Counted from the stretch's first letter, positions 35,060-45,288 are shown. The stretch is DNA of 64,000 nucleotides from Paraburkholderia sartisoli (GCF_900107685.1 NZ_FNRQ01000002.1:841625-905624), one strand, 5' to 3'. Notes: generated from the sequence alone by a model not told the origin. A program made the numbers and translations.

Positions 35060-35488
35060 ATGACCAATCCAACCGATCTCAAGAACATCGGGCTTAAGGC
35101 GACCCTACCGCGCCTCAAAATTCTCGAAATCTTCCAGCATAGCCCCGTGCGCCACCTGACTGCCGAAGACGTCTATCGCAACCTGCTGCACGAGGAACTC
35201 GATATCGGGCTTGCCACGGTGTACCGCGTGCTCACGCAGTTCGAGCAGGCCGGCCTGCTGTCGCGCAGCAATTTCGAATCCGGCAAGGCAGTTTTCGAGC
35301 TGAACGAAGGGACGCATCACGACCACCTCGTCTGCCTCGATTGCGGCCTCGTCGAAGAGTTTTTCGACCCCGAAATCGAAAGCCGCCAGCAAGCGATCGC
35401 GAAAGAGCGCGGCTTCAAGTTGCAGGAACATGCGCTCGCGCTGTACGGCGCATGCACGAAGGAAAACTGCCCGCATCGCAAGCACTGA
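35060..35488 (+). CDS. fur: Ferric uptake regulator
   Basis: A 142-residue Fur repressor of iron uptake genes. It begins with the winged helix [16 protein letters not shown], followed by [10 protein letters not shown] and [18 protein letters not shown]. The metal-binding region is [11 protein letters not shown], and C-terminal cysteines occur in [10 protein letters not shown]. It is divergent from bamE with 153 bases between starts. I found no clear Fur box in that gap. Confidence 0.98.
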   Translation: MTNPTDLKNIGLKATLPRLKILEIFQHSPVRHLTAEDVYRNLLHEELDIGLATVYRVLTQFEQAGLLSRSNFESGKAVFELNEGTHHDHLVCLDCGLVEEFFDPEIESRQQAIAKERGFKLQEHALALYGACTKENCPHRKH

Positions 35489-35523
35489 TCGGGATTCACC
35501 GCATCCGCGACGACAAAGACAGC

Positions 35524-35561
35524 AAAAGGCCCGGTTGGCAAGTCTGCCAACCGGGCCTTTT
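35524..35561. terminator. Bidirectional terminator between fur and allA
   Basis: GGCCCGGTTGGCA and TGCCAACCGGGCC form a perfect 13-bp stem with a 4-base loop, flanked by four A and four T. Confidence 0.88.
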
Positions 35562-35579
35562 CATAACCGCGTGCGATGC

Positions 35580-36098
35580 TCAGGTTTCAGTCTCCGCAAT
35601 CCGCTCGTCCTGCATTTCGAGCCGCCACGGCTCCGCCAATGCGATCTCGTCGCAATTGGGCGCATCACCGCCGCGATCGATCACCACGAAATCGCTGACG
35701 CGCCCGAGCGCCAGCAGCGGATGGTGCCAGACGCCTTTCGCATAGTTGACGCCCTGCCAGCCTTCTGTCCAGAAGGCGCGCATCCGCGCCACGTCGAACT
35801 TGCCCGCTGGCGCGACGACGATCACGTAGCGCGCGTCGCTCAACGGAAGAAAAGCCTGACTGCCAAGCGGATGCCGCTCCATCATCCTGACCTCCAGCGG
35901 CCACGCGCGCGGCTGCCCGCGAAACACGTTGATCAACGGCCGGCCGCCATCGCCACCGATATCGACGGTCGCCAGATCGTGAAAGCGTTCCGTCGTGCCA
36001 CCGTTGATCGGGAAATGACGGGCGCCGTCCAGTTCGATCACGTCGCCGAACGGCGCGAAGGCTTCTCGCGTCAGGCGGGTTATTCGCAGTGTCTTCAT
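35580..36098 (-). CDS. allA: Ureidoglycolate lyase
   Basis: AllA converts ureidoglycolate to glyoxylate and urea. The 172-residue protein is a small cupin-like fold with [14 protein letters not shown] near the N terminus, INVFRGQPR and [11 protein letters not shown]. These match the ureidoglycolate hydrolase/lyase family. It starts 13 bases after alc, so the two form an allantoate-degrading pair. Confidence 0.93.
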   Translation of the reverse strand: MKTLRITRLTREAFAPFGDVIELDGARHFPINGGTTERFHDLATVDIGGDGGRPLINVFRGQPRAWPLEVRMMERHPLGSQAFLPLSDARYVIVVAPAGKFDVARMRAFWTEGWQGVNYAKGVWHHPLLALGRVSDFVVIDRGGDAPNCDEIALAEPWRLEMQDERIAETET

Positions 36099-36111
36099 GA
36101 CCGCCTCTCCG

Positions 36112-37122
36112 TTACGTTATCTCGCCCCACAGGCGCAGCCGCGACACGCCGCCATCGGGATAGATGTTAAAGCGCACGTGCGTTACGGGTCCGAGCGCGG
36201 CGAGCTGTTCGCTGAACGTATGGACGTGGTCCATCTTCAGCGACTGCTCGGGCAACAGCACCGGCCAGAACATCGCCTGCGTGACGAGCGAATCGTCGGT
36301 GCCACCCGCCACCGTCGCCGCCTGCAGCGAGCAGCGGTCCGGGAAATTGCCCTTGAAATGCGCGGTATCGACTTCGACGCGGCGGATCGTCCCCGGCTTT
36401 GCGAGCGCGACGATGGCCCAGTCGTTACCCGGCTCGCGGCGACGCCGCGTTTCCCATCCGTCGCCCATGTTGACGCCACGTCCGGGCATCAGGATCGTCG
36501 ACGCGGGCCCGAAATGCTGGTTGTTCGCGGCGACCAGATACGCGCCATTTTCGATCGCGGCGAGATCGATCAGGCCACCGCGTTCGACGGTGCTCCAGTC
36601 GCGCTTCGGCTGGCCGTACACACGCAGACGCGCGAGGCCGCCATCCGGATAGAGATTCACGCGCAGATGCGTGAATGCGCGCGCGTCGCTCACTTCGACG
36701 TAGTGATGCTGGTTGCCCTGCAATGTCATCGCCGGCACGAGCACTTGCCAGTCCGCGTTATCCGGCGGTGTTTCGCCGTCGACGTGACAGGCCTCGATCG
36801 AAGCCGCCGGCGGAAAATTGCCGGTGAAGTGGCTCGTGTCGAGATCGACGCCATGCACGACACCCGGACGCGCGAGCCGCACCACGCAGTGATCGTGACC
36901 GGTGGTGCGCTTGCGGCGCGTTTCCCAGCCGTCCATCCATTTGCCGTTGTCGTCGTACTTGCCCGGGATGAACACCGCCGGCTGCGGATCGAGCATGCGT
37001 TCCTTCGGCGCGAAGAATTCGTCGCTGGCGAAGAGCGCCTTCGCGCCCAGACGCGGATCGGCGAGATTCATGTAGCGGCGCGTGAAAGCGGGGGCGTTGG
37101 GGTCGAGAACTGGATTAGCCAT
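36112..37122 (-). CDS. alc: Allantoicase
   Basis: Allantoicase hydrolyses allantoate to ureidoglycolate and urea. The 336-residue protein has the two repeated beta-sandwich domains typical of the family. The repeats are visible as GWETRRKR...[11 protein letters not shown] (about residues 65-85) and [20 protein letters not shown] (about 225-245), each followed by a D(T)xHFKGNFP segment. It lies upstream of allA and downstream of dctA. Confidence 0.95.
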   Translation of the reverse strand: MANPVLDPNAPAFTRRYMNLADPRLGAKALFASDEFFAPKERMLDPQPAVFIPGKYDDNGKWMDGWETRRKRTTGHDHCVVRLARPGVVHGVDLDTSHFTGNFPPAASIEACHVDGETPPDNADWQVLVPAMTLQGNQHHYVEVSDARAFTHLRVNLYPDGGLARLRVYGQPKRDWSTVERGGLIDLAAIENGAYLVAANNQHFGPASTILMPGRGVNMGDGWETRRRREPGNDWAIVALAKPGTIRRVEVDTAHFKGNFPDRCSLQAATVAGGTDDSLVTQAMFWPVLLPEQSLKMDHVHTFSEQLAALGPVTHVRFNIYPDGGVSRLRLWGEIT

Positions 37123-37151
37123 GATGGGGTTCGTCTGCCTGATGGATCGGG

Positions 37152-37184
37152 TTATAAAAGCCGGCGGCCGCGTAGCGCGCCGGC
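37152..37184 (-). terminator. Terminator between dctA and alc
   Basis: GCCGGCG (37160-37166) and CGCCGGC (37178-37184) form a 7-bp stem with an 11-base loop. TTTTAT follows on the minus strand. It should at least partly separate dctA from alc-allA. Confidence 0.6.
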
Positions 37185-37188
37185 CTGG

Positions 37189-38517
37189 TCAGATTGCGTG
37201 CGCCGGCTCGCCGGATGCGGGGTGCGGGGCACTTTCGGCGCCTGCCGGAACGAAACGCAGCTCGGCGTCCTGATTCAGCACGCGCCGCGCGCGCGCCTTG
37301 TCGATATCGTTTTCCCACACGGCCACGACAACCGTGGCCACGCAGTTGCCGATCAGGTTGGTCAGCGCGCGGGCGATCCCGACGAACCAGTCGACCGGCA
37401 GAATCAGCACGAGGCCAAGCACCGGAATCGCGGGAATCGCGGAGAGCGTCGCGGCGAGAATCACGATCGCGGAACCCGGAATGCCGTGCGCGCCCTTCGA
37501 CGTCACCAGCGAAACCAGCACCACGACGATCAGATCGTGGATCGACAGCGGCGTATTCGTCGCCTGCGCAATGAAAATCACCGCGAGCGTCAGATAGATC
37601 GAGAAGCCGTCGAGGTTGAACGAATAACCGGTCGGAATCACGAGCCCGACGGTCGAATCCTTCACGCCCATCCATTCGAGTTTGCGCATGACCTGCGGCA
37701 GCACCGCATCCGACGAAGCCGTGCCCAGCACGATCGACAGTTCCTCGCGCAGATAGCGGATCAGCTTGAACACGTTGAAGCCCGCAAGCCGCATCACGAT
37801 GCCGAGCACGACCGCGACGAACACGATGCAGCTCGCGTAGAACACGATCACCAGCATGCCGAGCTGCTTGAGCGACTCAACGCCGTAGGTGCCGGTCGTG
37901 AATGCAATCGCGCCGAGCACGCCGAGCGGCGCGAGCTTGATGATGAAACCCATCACACGGAAAAAGACCTGCGCGAGTTCGTCGATCAGGTTGCCCACCC
38001 GCTGCGCCTTTTCACCAAGCAGTGAAAGCGCCGAGCCGAACAGCACCGAGAACACGAGGATTTGCAGGATGTCGCCCTTTGCGAACGCATCGGTGGCGGT
38101 TTCGGGGATGATCTTCAGCAGGAACGCGGCCGTGTCCTTCAGGCTCTTCGCGTGCTCGGTGTAGGTCGAGAGCGACGCGGCATCGAGCGAATGCAGATTG
38201 ATGTTCATGCCGACGCCGGGCCTCGTCGCGTAAGCCAGCACCGCGCCGATCAGGAGCGCGATCGTCGTCATGATTTCGAAGTAGACCACCGCCTTCAGGC
38301 CGACGCGGCCCACTTTCTTCAGGTCGCCCGCATGCGCCATCCCGCCGACGACCACGCAGAACACGATCGGACCGATCACCATCTTGATCAGCTTGAGGAA
38401 GCCGTCGCCGAGCGGCCTCAATGACTGCGCGAAATGGGGAAACAACGCGCCGATCACGATGCCCGCCACCAGCGCGATCACCACCCGGCCAAACAGCGAA
38501 TTGAAAAACTTCAACAC
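37189..38517 (-). CDS. dctA: C4-dicarboxylate:cation symporter
   Basis: A 442-residue dicarboxylate/amino acid:cation symporter with about eight membrane helices and two re-entrant hairpins. Family motifs seen include LGTASSDAVLPQVMRKLE (a serine-rich hairpin), VIPTGYSFNLDGFSIYLT and VSLVTSKGAHGIPGSA. The closest resemblance is DctA for succinate, fumarate and malate. I chose GTG at 38517 because AGGAG lies six bases upstream; an ATG eight codons earlier (38541) is the alternative. Confidence 0.94.
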   Translation of the reverse strand: MLKFFNSLFGRVVIALVAGIVIGALFPHFAQSLRPLGDGFLKLIKMVIGPIVFCVVVGGMAHAGDLKKVGRVGLKAVVYFEIMTTIALLIGAVLAYATRPGVGMNINLHSLDAASLSTYTEHAKSLKDTAAFLLKIIPETATDAFAKGDILQILVFSVLFGSALSLLGEKAQRVGNLIDELAQVFFRVMGFIIKLAPLGVLGAIAFTTGTYGVESLKQLGMLVIVFYASCIVFVAVVLGIVMRLAGFNVFKLIRYLREELSIVLGTASSDAVLPQVMRKLEWMGVKDSTVGLVIPTGYSFNLDGFSIYLTLAVIFIAQATNTPLSIHDLIVVVLVSLVTSKGAHGIPGSAIVILAATLSAIPAIPVLGLVLILPVDWFVGIARALTNLIGNCVATVVVAVWENDIDKARARRVLNQDAELRFVPAGAESAPHPASGEPAHAI

Positions 38518-38548
38518 GGCTTTCTCCTGGTTCCGGTTCAACTGTTCA

Positions 38549-38565
38549 TACTGGTCCGACCAGTA
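38549..38565. promoter_or_regulatory. Operator 1 (GntR-type palindrome) downstream of the dctA promoter
   Basis: TACTGGTCCGACCAGTA is a perfect palindrome with 8-bp arms and a one-base centre. It lies about ten bases downstream of the predicted dctA transcription start. The form TGGTC-N-GACCA fits FadR-type GntR regulators. Confidence 0.75.
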
Positions 38566-38577
38566 CGGTTATGACAA

Positions 38578-38606
38578 ATAGTAGGAATTCGATATAGTTG
38601 AGTCAA
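38578..38606 (-). promoter_or_regulatory. dctA promoter
   Basis: On the minus strand TTGACT (38601-38606) and TACTAT (38578-38583) are 17 bases apart. Transcription is predicted to start near 38571, just before operator 1. Confidence 0.75.
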
Positions 38607-38705
38607 GGAAAGATGCGCCGGTGTTTACCCGTGCGACGTGGCTGATTTTTATTGCCGCCGCGCGCAGGGTTGTCAATGTCCGCTGCAGCCGTTCGCCGCA
38701 CGGAC

Positions 38706-38726
38706 TACAATACTGGTCAGACCACG
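38706..38726 (+). promoter_or_regulatory. Operator 2 and -10 box of the GntR gene
   Basis: TACAAT (38706-38711) is followed directly by TACTGGTCAGACCA (38711-38724), which repeats the core of operator 1. A repressor bound here would cover the start site of its own gene. Confidence 0.7.
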
Positions 38727-38743
38727 CCCATCCATAAAATCAG

Positions 38744-39433
38744 ATGAAAAACGTTCCGCATACCGTCACTGATGCCGCGATTGCCACGATTCGCGAACGG
38801 ATCGAGGGCGGCGCGTATCCGGTGGGCAGTCTTTTGCCGGCGCAGCGGCAGTTGTCGGAGGAACTGGCGATCAGCCGTGCATCGTTGCGCGAAGCGCTGT
38901 CGACGCTCGAGGCGCTCGGCCTGCTGACGATCAAACCCGGCAAGGGCGTGTACGTGGAAAGCACGCAGGCGCAAGCCGGTGGACATCCGTGGCGTTTTGC
39001 GGAGCAGTCGTCATTGCCGGACACGTATCAGATGCGTTTCGCGCTCGAGGGCTTTGTCGCACGCATGGCGGCGCTCGCGGTCAGCGACAGCGACATCGAG
39101 TGGTTCGAGGACAATATCGCCGCGCTGCAGGGCGCGCTGGCCGCAGCCGAGCTCGACGAGGCGGCGCAACTCGACTTCGAGTTCCATATGCGGATGGTGA
39201 GCATCGCCGGCAACGCGGCGATCGAATCGATCCTGCGCAGCAGCGCGGACATCATGAAGGAAAGCCAGCGCATGCCCTTCTACCGGCGCGAACTGGTGCT
39301 GACGACGTATCACGAGCATCGCGCCATTCTCGACGCGCTCAAGGCGCGTGACGCCGACGCCGCCGGCAAGGCGATAGAGGCGCATATTGCGAACGCCGCG
39401 CAGCGCGCCGGCGTGTATTTCCCGACGCCGTGA
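38744..39433 (+). CDS. FadR-subfamily GntR regulator
   Basis: A 229-residue regulator with an N-terminal winged helix (PVGSLLPAQRQLSEELAISR...LREALSTLEALGLL, residues about 26-62). A C-terminal all-helical FCD domain covers about 90-215 and includes DFEFHMRMVSIAGNA and the late EHRAILDALKARDA. FCD domains bind small carboxylates with a metal. It is divergent from dctA, and both promoters carry the same palindrome, so it probably controls dctA and itself. The effector is unknown. Confidence 0.9.
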   Translation: MKNVPHTVTDAAIATIRERIEGGAYPVGSLLPAQRQLSEELAISRASLREALSTLEALGLLTIKPGKGVYVESTQAQAGGHPWRFAEQSSLPDTYQMRFALEGFVARMAALAVSDSDIEWFEDNIAALQGALAAAELDEAAQLDFEFHMRMVSIAGNAAIESILRSSADIMKESQRMPFYRRELVLTTYHEHRAILDALKARDADAAGKAIEAHIANAAQRAGVYFPTP

Positions 39434-39489
39434 AGCTGGACGCGAACGGTGGGTGCGTGACAACGCGCCATCCGATGCGAACGCCCATG

Positions 39490-39517
39490 AAAAAACCGCT
39501 CCGGAGAGCGGTTTTTT
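39490..39517. terminator. Bidirectional terminator between the GntR gene and gapA
   Basis: AAAAAACCGCTC and GAGCGGTTTTTT pair around CGGA, a perfect 12-bp stem usable on both strands. Confidence 0.88.
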
Positions 39518-39583
39518 CATGCCTGACGCGGGTAACGCGACGCGTGACGTCGCGCGTTCCGCCTGGTGCTTTATCTCGCGCTT

Positions 39584-40594
39584 TTACTTCGCGTTAGCCA
39601 GCGCCACAGCCGTATCCAGCATGCGGTTCGAGAAGCCCCACTCGTTGTCGTACCAGCTCGACACCTTCACGAGACGGCCCGACACCTTCGTCAGCGTCGA
39701 GTCGAACGTCGACGAAGCCGGGTTGTGGTTGAAGTCGATCGAAACGAGCGGCGCGGCGTTGTAGCCGAGGATGCCCTTCAGCGCGCCTTCCGACGCTTCC
39801 TTCATGATCGCGTTCACTTCCTCGACGGTCGTGTCGCGCTTCGCGATGAACGACAGGTCGACGATCGACACGTTGATCGTCGGCACGCGGATCGCGTAGC
39901 CGTCGAGCTTGCCGTTCAGTTCCGGCAGCACGAGGCCGACCGCCGATGCCGCGCCCGTCTTCGTCGGGATCTGGCTGTGCGTGGCCGAGCGCGCGCGACG
40001 CAGGTCTTCGTGATACACGTCCGTCAGCACCTGGTCGTTCGTGTACGCGTGAATCGTCGTCATCAGGCCGTTTTCGAGGCCGATCCTGTCGTTCAGCGGC
40101 TTCACCAGCGGTGCGAGGCAGTTCGTCGTACACGATGCGTTCGAAATGACCGTGTCCGACGCCTTCAGCACGTGATGGTTCACGCCGTAGACGATCGTCG
40201 CGTCGACATCCTTGCCGCCCGGTGCCGAGATGATCACCTTCTTCGCGCCAGCCTTGATGTGCGCGCCGGCCTTTTCCTTCGTCGTGAAGAAGCCCGTGCA
40301 TTCCATCACGACGTCGACCTTCAGTTCCGCCCACGGCAGTTCTGCCGGGTTGCGGATAGCCAGCACGCGGATCTTGTCGCCGTTCACGACGAGGTTCTCG
40401 CCGTCGACCGTCACTTCGCCCGGGAACTTGCCGTGCGCCGTGTCGTACTGCGTCAGGTGGGCGTTCGTGTTGGCATTGCCCAGATCGTTGATGGCGACGA
40501 TTTCGATATCGTGCTTCTTGCCGTTTTCATAGAAGGCGCGCAGCGTGTTGCGGCCGATCCGGCCGTAGCCGTTGATTGCGACGCGAATCGTCAT
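39584..40594 (-). CDS. gapA: Glyceraldehyde-3-phosphate dehydrogenase, type I
   Basis: A 336-residue NAD-dependent GAPDH. The Rossmann motif is [15 protein letters not shown] (residues 7-21), and the catalytic Cys155 is in [13 protein letters not shown]. Near the C terminus it has [18 protein letters not shown] precedes the ATG. It follows tkt by 102 bases on the same strand, a grouping of central carbon genes that also links to the Entner-Doudoroff product glyceraldehyde 3-phosphate. Confidence 0.97.
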   Translation of the reverse strand: MTIRVAINGYGRIGRNTLRAFYENGKKHDIEIVAINDLGNANTNAHLTQYDTAHGKFPGEVTVDGENLVVNGDKIRVLAIRNPAELPWAELKVDVVMECTGFFTTKEKAGAHIKAGAKKVIISAPGGKDVDATIVYGVNHHVLKASDTVISNASCTTNCLAPLVKPLNDRIGLENGLMTTIHAYTNDQVLTDVYHEDLRRARSATHSQIPTKTGAASAVGLVLPELNGKLDGYAIRVPTINVSIVDLSFIAKRDTTVEEVNAIMKEASEGALKGILGYNAAPLVSIDFNHNPASSTFDSTLTKVSGRLVKVSSWYDNEWGFSNRMLDTAVALANAK

Positions 40595-40696
40595 GGTCTA
40601 TCTCCTGATTCCTGATGGCTAAAAAAATACGTTCATCGATGCAGGTTTCGCCGCCGCGTCGAACCTGTACGCGTGCGGCGAAACGAAACGCCAGCG

Positions 40697-42715
40697 TCAG
40701 CCGAGAGTCTTCTTCGCCGTTTCCACGACGTGCTCGACGGTGAAGCCGAAGAACGGGAACAGCACGTTGGCCGGTGCGGACTCGCCGAACACGTCGATGC
40801 CCACCACGCCGCCTTCGAGACCGACATACTTGCGCCAGAAATCCGTCACCCCTGCTTCGATCGCGACGCGGCGCACGCCTTGCGGCAGCACGCGCTCACG
40901 ATATGCGGCATCCTGCTGGTCGAACACGGTCGTGGACGGCATCGACACCACGCGTGCCCCGATACCAGCCTGCGCCAGCGGCTCGATCGCCTTCAGCGCC
41001 AGTTCGACTTCCGAACCCGTGGCGATCAGGATGATCTTGCGCGCGGGGATTTCGTCGTTCCAGTCGCGCAGCACGTAGCCGCCCTTCGCGATGTTCGCGA
41101 TCTGCGCATCCGTGCGCTCCGAGAACGCGAGGTTCTGGCGGCTGAAGATCAGGCAGGACGGACCGTGGTGCTCGACGGCCTGCGTCCACGACACCGCTGT
41201 TTCGACGGTATCCGCCGGACGCCACACCTGCATGTGCGGAATCATGCGCAGGCTCGAGACGTGCTCGATCGACTGGTGCGTCGGACCGTCTTCGCCGAGG
41301 CCGATCGAATCGTGCGTGAACACGAAGATCGACGGCGCCTTCATCAGCGCGGCGACGCGCAACGCATTGCGGCTGTAGTCGGAAAACGTGAGGAACGTGC
41401 CGCCGAATGCCTTGAAGCCGCCATGCACCGCGATGCCGTTGATCGCCGCGCTCATGCCGAATTCACGCACGCCGTAGTTCACGTAGTTGCCGGCTGCGCC
41501 GTTCTCGCCGACGCGCACGTACTTCGCGGCCTTCCAGTTCGTCAGGTTCGAGCCGGTCAGGTCGGCCGAGCCGCCCAGCAGTTCCGGCAGCACGGCCGAC
41601 AGACCTTCGATGGCCTGCTGCGACGCCTTGCGGGTCGCGACGGTTTCAGCCCGTTCGTTCGCCCCGGCGATGATCGCCTGCGCCTTTTGCGCCCAGTCGG
41701 CCGGCAATTGCTTCGACATGCGGCGCTCGAAGTCGGCGGCTTCCTGCGGATACTTCGCGCGATAGGCGGCGAACGCCTTGTCCCACTCGCCTTCGATCTT
41801 CGCGCCCGATTCCTTCGCGTCCCACGCTGCGTAGACTTCCGGCGGAATCACGAACGGCTCGTAGTTCCAGCCGATCTTCGCGCGCGTGGCCGCGATTTCC
41901 TTGTCGCCGAGCGGCGCGCCGTGCGCGTCGTGGCTGCCGGCCTTGGTCGGCGCACCTTCGCCGATCACGGTCTTGCAGCAGATCAGCGTCGGCCTGTCCG
42001 ACTGCTTGGCTTGTTTGATGGCTGCGTCGACCGCTTCGACGTCGTGGCCGATCACGCCCGGAATCACGTTCCAGCCGTACGCTTCGAAGCGCTTCGGCGT
42101 GTCGTCGCGGAACCAGTGGATGACTTCGCCATCGATCGAGATGCCGTTGTCGTCGTAGAACGCGATCAGCTTGTTCAGCTTCAGCACGCCTGCGAGCGAA
42201 CACGCTTCGTGCGAGATGCCTTCCATCAGGCAGCCGTCGCCGACGAACACGTACGTGCGGTGATCGACGATCTTCGCGTCGGGCTTGTTGAATTCATTCG
42301 CGAGCAGCGATTCGGCGAGCGCCATGCCGACTGCATTCGCCAGACCCTGGCCGAGCGGGCCGGTCGTGGTCTCGACACCCGGCGTGATGCCGTATTCCGG
42401 GTGACCCGGCGTCTTCGAATGCAACTGACGGAAGTTCTTCAGCTCTTCCATCGGCAGGTCGTAGCCGGTCAGATGCAGCAGCGAATACAGCAGCATCGAA
42501 CCGTGACCGTTCGACAGCACGAAGCGGTCGCGGTCGAACCATTGCGGATTCTTCGGGTTGTGGCGCAGATGGCGCGACCACAGCGCAACGCCGATCTCGG
42601 CCATGCCCATCGGCATGCCCGGGTGACCGGAGTTGGCTTTCTGAACGGCATCCATGGCCAGCGCGCGAATTGCGTTGGCCATCTGGGAGGTGGGTGCGGG
42701 AGACGAGGTCGTCAT
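40697..42715 (-). CDS. tkt: Transketolase
   Basis: A 672-residue thiamin-diphosphate enzyme that transfers two-carbon units in the pentose phosphate and Calvin routes. The N-terminal [26 protein letters not shown] is diagnostic. The ThDP-binding motif is VGDGCLMEG...[14 protein letters not shown], and the pyrimidine domain has [17 protein letters not shown] chose the ATG at 42715 since the upstream frame is unrelated to transketolase. It is divergent from the spermidine-synthase-like gene. Confidence 0.96.
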   Translation of the reverse strand: MTTSSPAPTSQMANAIRALAMDAVQKANSGHPGMPMGMAEIGVALWSRHLRHNPKNPQWFDRDRFVLSNGHGSMLLYSLLHLTGYDLPMEELKNFRQLHSKTPGHPEYGITPGVETTTGPLGQGLANAVGMALAESLLANEFNKPDAKIVDHRTYVFVGDGCLMEGISHEACSLAGVLKLNKLIAFYDDNGISIDGEVIHWFRDDTPKRFEAYGWNVIPGVIGHDVEAVDAAIKQAKQSDRPTLICCKTVIGEGAPTKAGSHDAHGAPLGDKEIAATRAKIGWNYEPFVIPPEVYAAWDAKESGAKIEGEWDKAFAAYRAKYPQEAADFERRMSKQLPADWAQKAQAIIAGANERAETVATRKASQQAIEGLSAVLPELLGGSADLTGSNLTNWKAAKYVRVGENGAAGNYVNYGVREFGMSAAINGIAVHGGFKAFGGTFLTFSDYSRNALRVAALMKAPSIFVFTHDSIGLGEDGPTHQSIEHVSSLRMIPHMQVWRPADTVETAVSWTQAVEHHGPSCLIFSRQNLAFSERTDAQIANIAKGGYVLRDWNDEIPARKIILIATGSEVELALKAIEPLAQAGIGARVVSMPSTTVFDQQDAAYRERVLPQGVRRVAIEAGVTDFWRKYVGLEGGVVGIDVFGESAPANVLFPFFGFTVEHVVETAKKTLG

Positions 42716-43080
42716 GTCGAGTCCGGAGAACGAGTCCAAAAAGCGGGGCGCAGGCGCGGTCCGGAAGCTCGACGGCCAGAGTGCTCCGACGCACGATGCG
42801 GCGCCGGGAGACGCGAAACGGGCAGAGCAAACGGACAAGGCAGCAAAGCGTCACATTCTAACAGATCGTCACCGTTTACCCGGCCTGAAGGCGCCCGGAG
42901 AGGCAAGTTTCGCCTTGGGTTCGACCACAGCGATCGTTTAGGGTTGGGGGCCGGAAACCGGCTGTCATCGTGGCTCGCGCGGGCCGGCTGGCGCGACTGG
43001 ATGCGCACCGGCTCCTCCACCGGCCCCTCTATAATCGGGCCATCGAGACCCACTGCGCCCGCGAGGCGCATCTGTCATCC
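42716..43080. other. Divergent region between tkt and the spermidine-synthase-like gene
   Basis: It holds a TAGAAT -10 box for tkt on the minus strand (42855-42860), predicting a leader of about 130 bases. A TATAAT box on the plus strand (43031-43036) lies about 45 bases before the other gene. No known riboswitch pattern was recognised. Confidence 0.5.
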
Positions 43081-43935
43081 GTGAACGCTGCGCTTCTCTT
43101 CCATCCCGCGCCCGACGCGGTCTACGGCTTTCCTGGCGCGCGCCGCCTCGCGAGCGTGGATTCGCCGTTCCAGCACGTCGAGGTGTGGGACACGCCGCAA
43201 CTCGGCCGGCTTTTCACGCTGGACGGGCGCCCGATGACCTCGACCGGTGACGAATTCATCTATCACGAGTGCATGGTTCACCCCGCCGCGCTCACGCACC
43301 CCGCGCCGCGCGCGGCGCTGGTGCTGGGCGGCGGCGACGGTGGCGCCGCGCGCCAGTTGCTGCGGCACCGGGAAATCCGCCGGATCGTGGTCGCCGAACT
43401 GGACGCCGAAGTCGTGCGGCTCACGCGCGCGCACCTGCCCGAAGTGCATGGCGGCGCGTTCGACGACCCGCGCGTCGAACTGGTGATCGGCGACGCCGCC
43501 CGCTATGTCGAGACAGCCAGTGAACGGTTCGATCTCATCGTCTTCGATCTGACGCCGCCGGACTCGCCCGCTGCCGGTCTCTACACCACGGCCTTCTACG
43601 CAGCCCTCAAACGCGTGATGACGCCTGACGCGGTGTTGTCGCTCCATCTCGGTTCGCCGTATTTTCATGCGCCGCGTATTGCAGGGCTGCTGCGCGACCT
43701 GCGTGCCGCATTCAGGGTCGTGCGCACGATGGGCGCGTTCGTGCCGCTGTACGGATCGCAATGGCTGATGGCAACCGCCAGCGACCTCCTCGATCCCGCG
43801 GCAGCCGCTGCAGTCGAAGCTTGCGGCACGCGGCTTGCGGATCGCCAGATCGAAGGCCTGCGTTTTTATGACGCGACCGTGCATGCGAGCCTCTTCGCCG
43901 CAGCCCGCGCGGCGCGCGATAAACTCGGGCCATGA
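43081..43935 (+). CDS. Spermidine synthase-like (polyamine aminopropyltransferase-like) protein
   Basis: A 284-residue protein of the spermidine synthase fold. It has the N-terminal beta domain (YGFPGARRLASVDSPFQHVEVW) and the nucleotide motif ALVLGGGDGGAARQLLRH. The conserved acidic residue lies in VVAELDAEVVRL, and FDLIVFDLTPP is the catalytic Asp region. Polyamine activity is not certain, since many such paralogues have other substrates. I chose GTG at 43081 because a TATAAT box at 43031-43036 would exclude the upstream ATG at 42970. Confidence 0.82.
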   Translation: MNAALLFHPAPDAVYGFPGARRLASVDSPFQHVEVWDTPQLGRLFTLDGRPMTSTGDEFIYHECMVHPAALTHPAPRAALVLGGGDGGAARQLLRHREIRRIVVAELDAEVVRLTRAHLPEVHGGAFDDPRVELVIGDAARYVETASERFDLIVFDLTPPDSPAAGLYTTAFYAALKRVMTPDAVLSLHLGSPYFHAPRIAGLLRDLRAAFRVVRTMGAFVPLYGSQWLMATASDLLDPAAAAAVEACGTRLADRQIEGLRFYDATVHASLFAAARAARDKLGP

Positions 43936-44056
43936 CTCGCGTCGTCGTCATGCCAGCGCGGAACGGCGAGCCAGTCCGGCACAATGCGCGAGGGTTCGCG
44001 CGCGTTCCGGCTTCATCCCGTTCACCCGACGATCATCAATCGCCACGGAGAAATCC

Positions 44057-44470
44057 ATGACCGCCCCTCGCCCAGCCGGTGTGCCCTGGTTGACCCCTTA
44101 CATGACGGTGCGTGACGCGCGCGTCACGATTGCCTTTTTCGAAGCTGCGTTCGGCTTCGCCGTGCGTGACAGCGTGAACGACGACGGCGCGATCATGCAC
44201 GTCGAGATGACGTATCAAGGCCAGCTGATCGTCATGTTCGCGCCCGAAGGCGGATTCGGCTCGACGGCAAGGACGCCGAAAAGCGCGGGCGCCATCGCGC
44301 CGCAATCGTTCTATCTCTATGTCGACGACGTCGACGCTGTGTATGCCCGCGCGATCGCGGCGGGAGCGAAGTCGCTGAGCGAGCCTGAAGACCAGTTCTG
44401 GGGAGACCGCTTCGCCCAGATCGAGGATCTGGACGGCTACCGCTGGGCGCTCGCGCGCCATCTTTCATGA
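44057..44470 (+). CDS. VOC-family (glyoxalase/bleomycin-resistance fold) protein
   Basis: A 137-residue single-domain VOC protein. It begins MTAPRPAGVPWLTPYMTVRD and shows the paired beta-alpha-beta repeats, with ARVTIAFFEAAFGF in the first and YLYVDDVDAVYARAIAAGAKS in the second. It ends WGDRFAQIEDLDGYRWALA. The fold usually binds a metal, but the substrate is unknown; it resembles the PhnB/YdeG-like subgroup. GGAG precedes the ATG. It lies 19 bases before rsmE. Confidence 0.82.
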   Translation: MTAPRPAGVPWLTPYMTVRDARVTIAFFEAAFGFAVRDSVNDDGAIMHVEMTYQGQLIVMFAPEGGFGSTARTPKSAGAIAPQSFYLYVDDVDAVYARAIAAGAKSLSEPEDQFWGDRFAQIEDLDGYRWALARHLS

Positions 44471-44489
44471 ACCGGAGACCCTTTTCCCG

Positions 44490-45230
44490 ATGCCCCGTTT
44501 TTTCGTCGACATGCCGCTTCGAACCGGCAACGTCGAGCAACTGCCGGATGACGTCGTTCGACACATCCAGGTGCTGCGCCTGCAGACAGGCGATCCGATT
44601 GCGCTCTTCAACGGCGAAGGCGGCGAGTACGTCGCCGAACTCGTCGACATCGAACGTCGCTCGGTCACGGCGAAGATCGCCGGCTTTCGCGATATCGACG
44701 TCGAGCCGCCCTATCGGCTGACGCTCGCGCAGGGCATCGCGGGCGGCGACAAGATGGACTGGCTGATCGAGAAAGCCGTCGAACTGGGCGCATCGGGTTT
44801 CGTGCCGCTCACGGCCGCGCGCAGCGTCGTGCGTCTTTCGGGTGAGCGCGCGCAACGCCGGAACGCACACTGGCAGGGGATCGTGCGCGCATCGTGCGAG
44901 CAGTGCGGACGCAACCGTCTGCCCGACGTGGCGCCCGTCAGCGACTTCGCGGCGTGGCTTGAGGCGTTGCCCGGAACGCCTGCGCACGATGAGCTCAGGC
45001 TGCTGCTTTCGCCGCGCGGCAGCATCGCGTTTTCCGCGCTGCCCGTCGAGCCGCCGCAAGGGCGCGTCATTGTTTTGATCGGACCGGAAGGCGGATTGTC
45101 GATGGATGAAGAGACGGCCGCCGTGGATCAAGGCTTCACGCCTGTCGGCCTCGGCCCGCGTGTGCTGCGCACGGAAACCGCGGGCATTGCCATGCTGGCT
45201 GCGCTGGCCGCGCGCTGGGGCGGGTGGTAA
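44490..45230 (+). CDS. rsmE: 16S rRNA (uracil-1498-N3)-methyltransferase
   Basis: RsmE methylates U1498 of 16S rRNA. The 246-residue SPOUT-class protein has an N-terminal PUA-like domain (MPRFFVDMPLR, VRHIQVLRLQTGD). The C-terminal knot domain contains KMDWLIEKAVELGASGFVPL and VIVLIGPEGGLSMDEE, and the cofactor loop LGPRVLRTETAGIAML. It probably shares a transcript with the VOC gene. Confidence 0.95.
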   Translation: MPRFFVDMPLRTGNVEQLPDDVVRHIQVLRLQTGDPIALFNGEGGEYVAELVDIERRSVTAKIAGFRDIDVEPPYRLTLAQGIAGGDKMDWLIEKAVELGASGFVPLTAARSVVRLSGERAQRRNAHWQGIVRASCEQCGRNRLPDVAPVSDFAAWLEALPGTPAHDELRLLLSPRGSIAFSALPVEPPQGRVIVLIGPEGGLSMDEETAAVDQGFTPVGLGPRVLRTETAGIAMLAALAARWGGW

Positions 45231-45288
45231 CCGGCTGGTAACGCATTGCGCGGTTGCCTGGTTGTGGATTCGCAAAAACCCGCGCGCC

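Noticed and set aside
36097..38025. 642-residue plus-strand reading frame
   Set aside because: It is antisense to alc and most of dctA, with Arg/His-rich low-complexity sequence.
40673..43084. 803-residue plus-strand reading frame
   Set aside because: It is antisense to tkt and has no recognisable domain.
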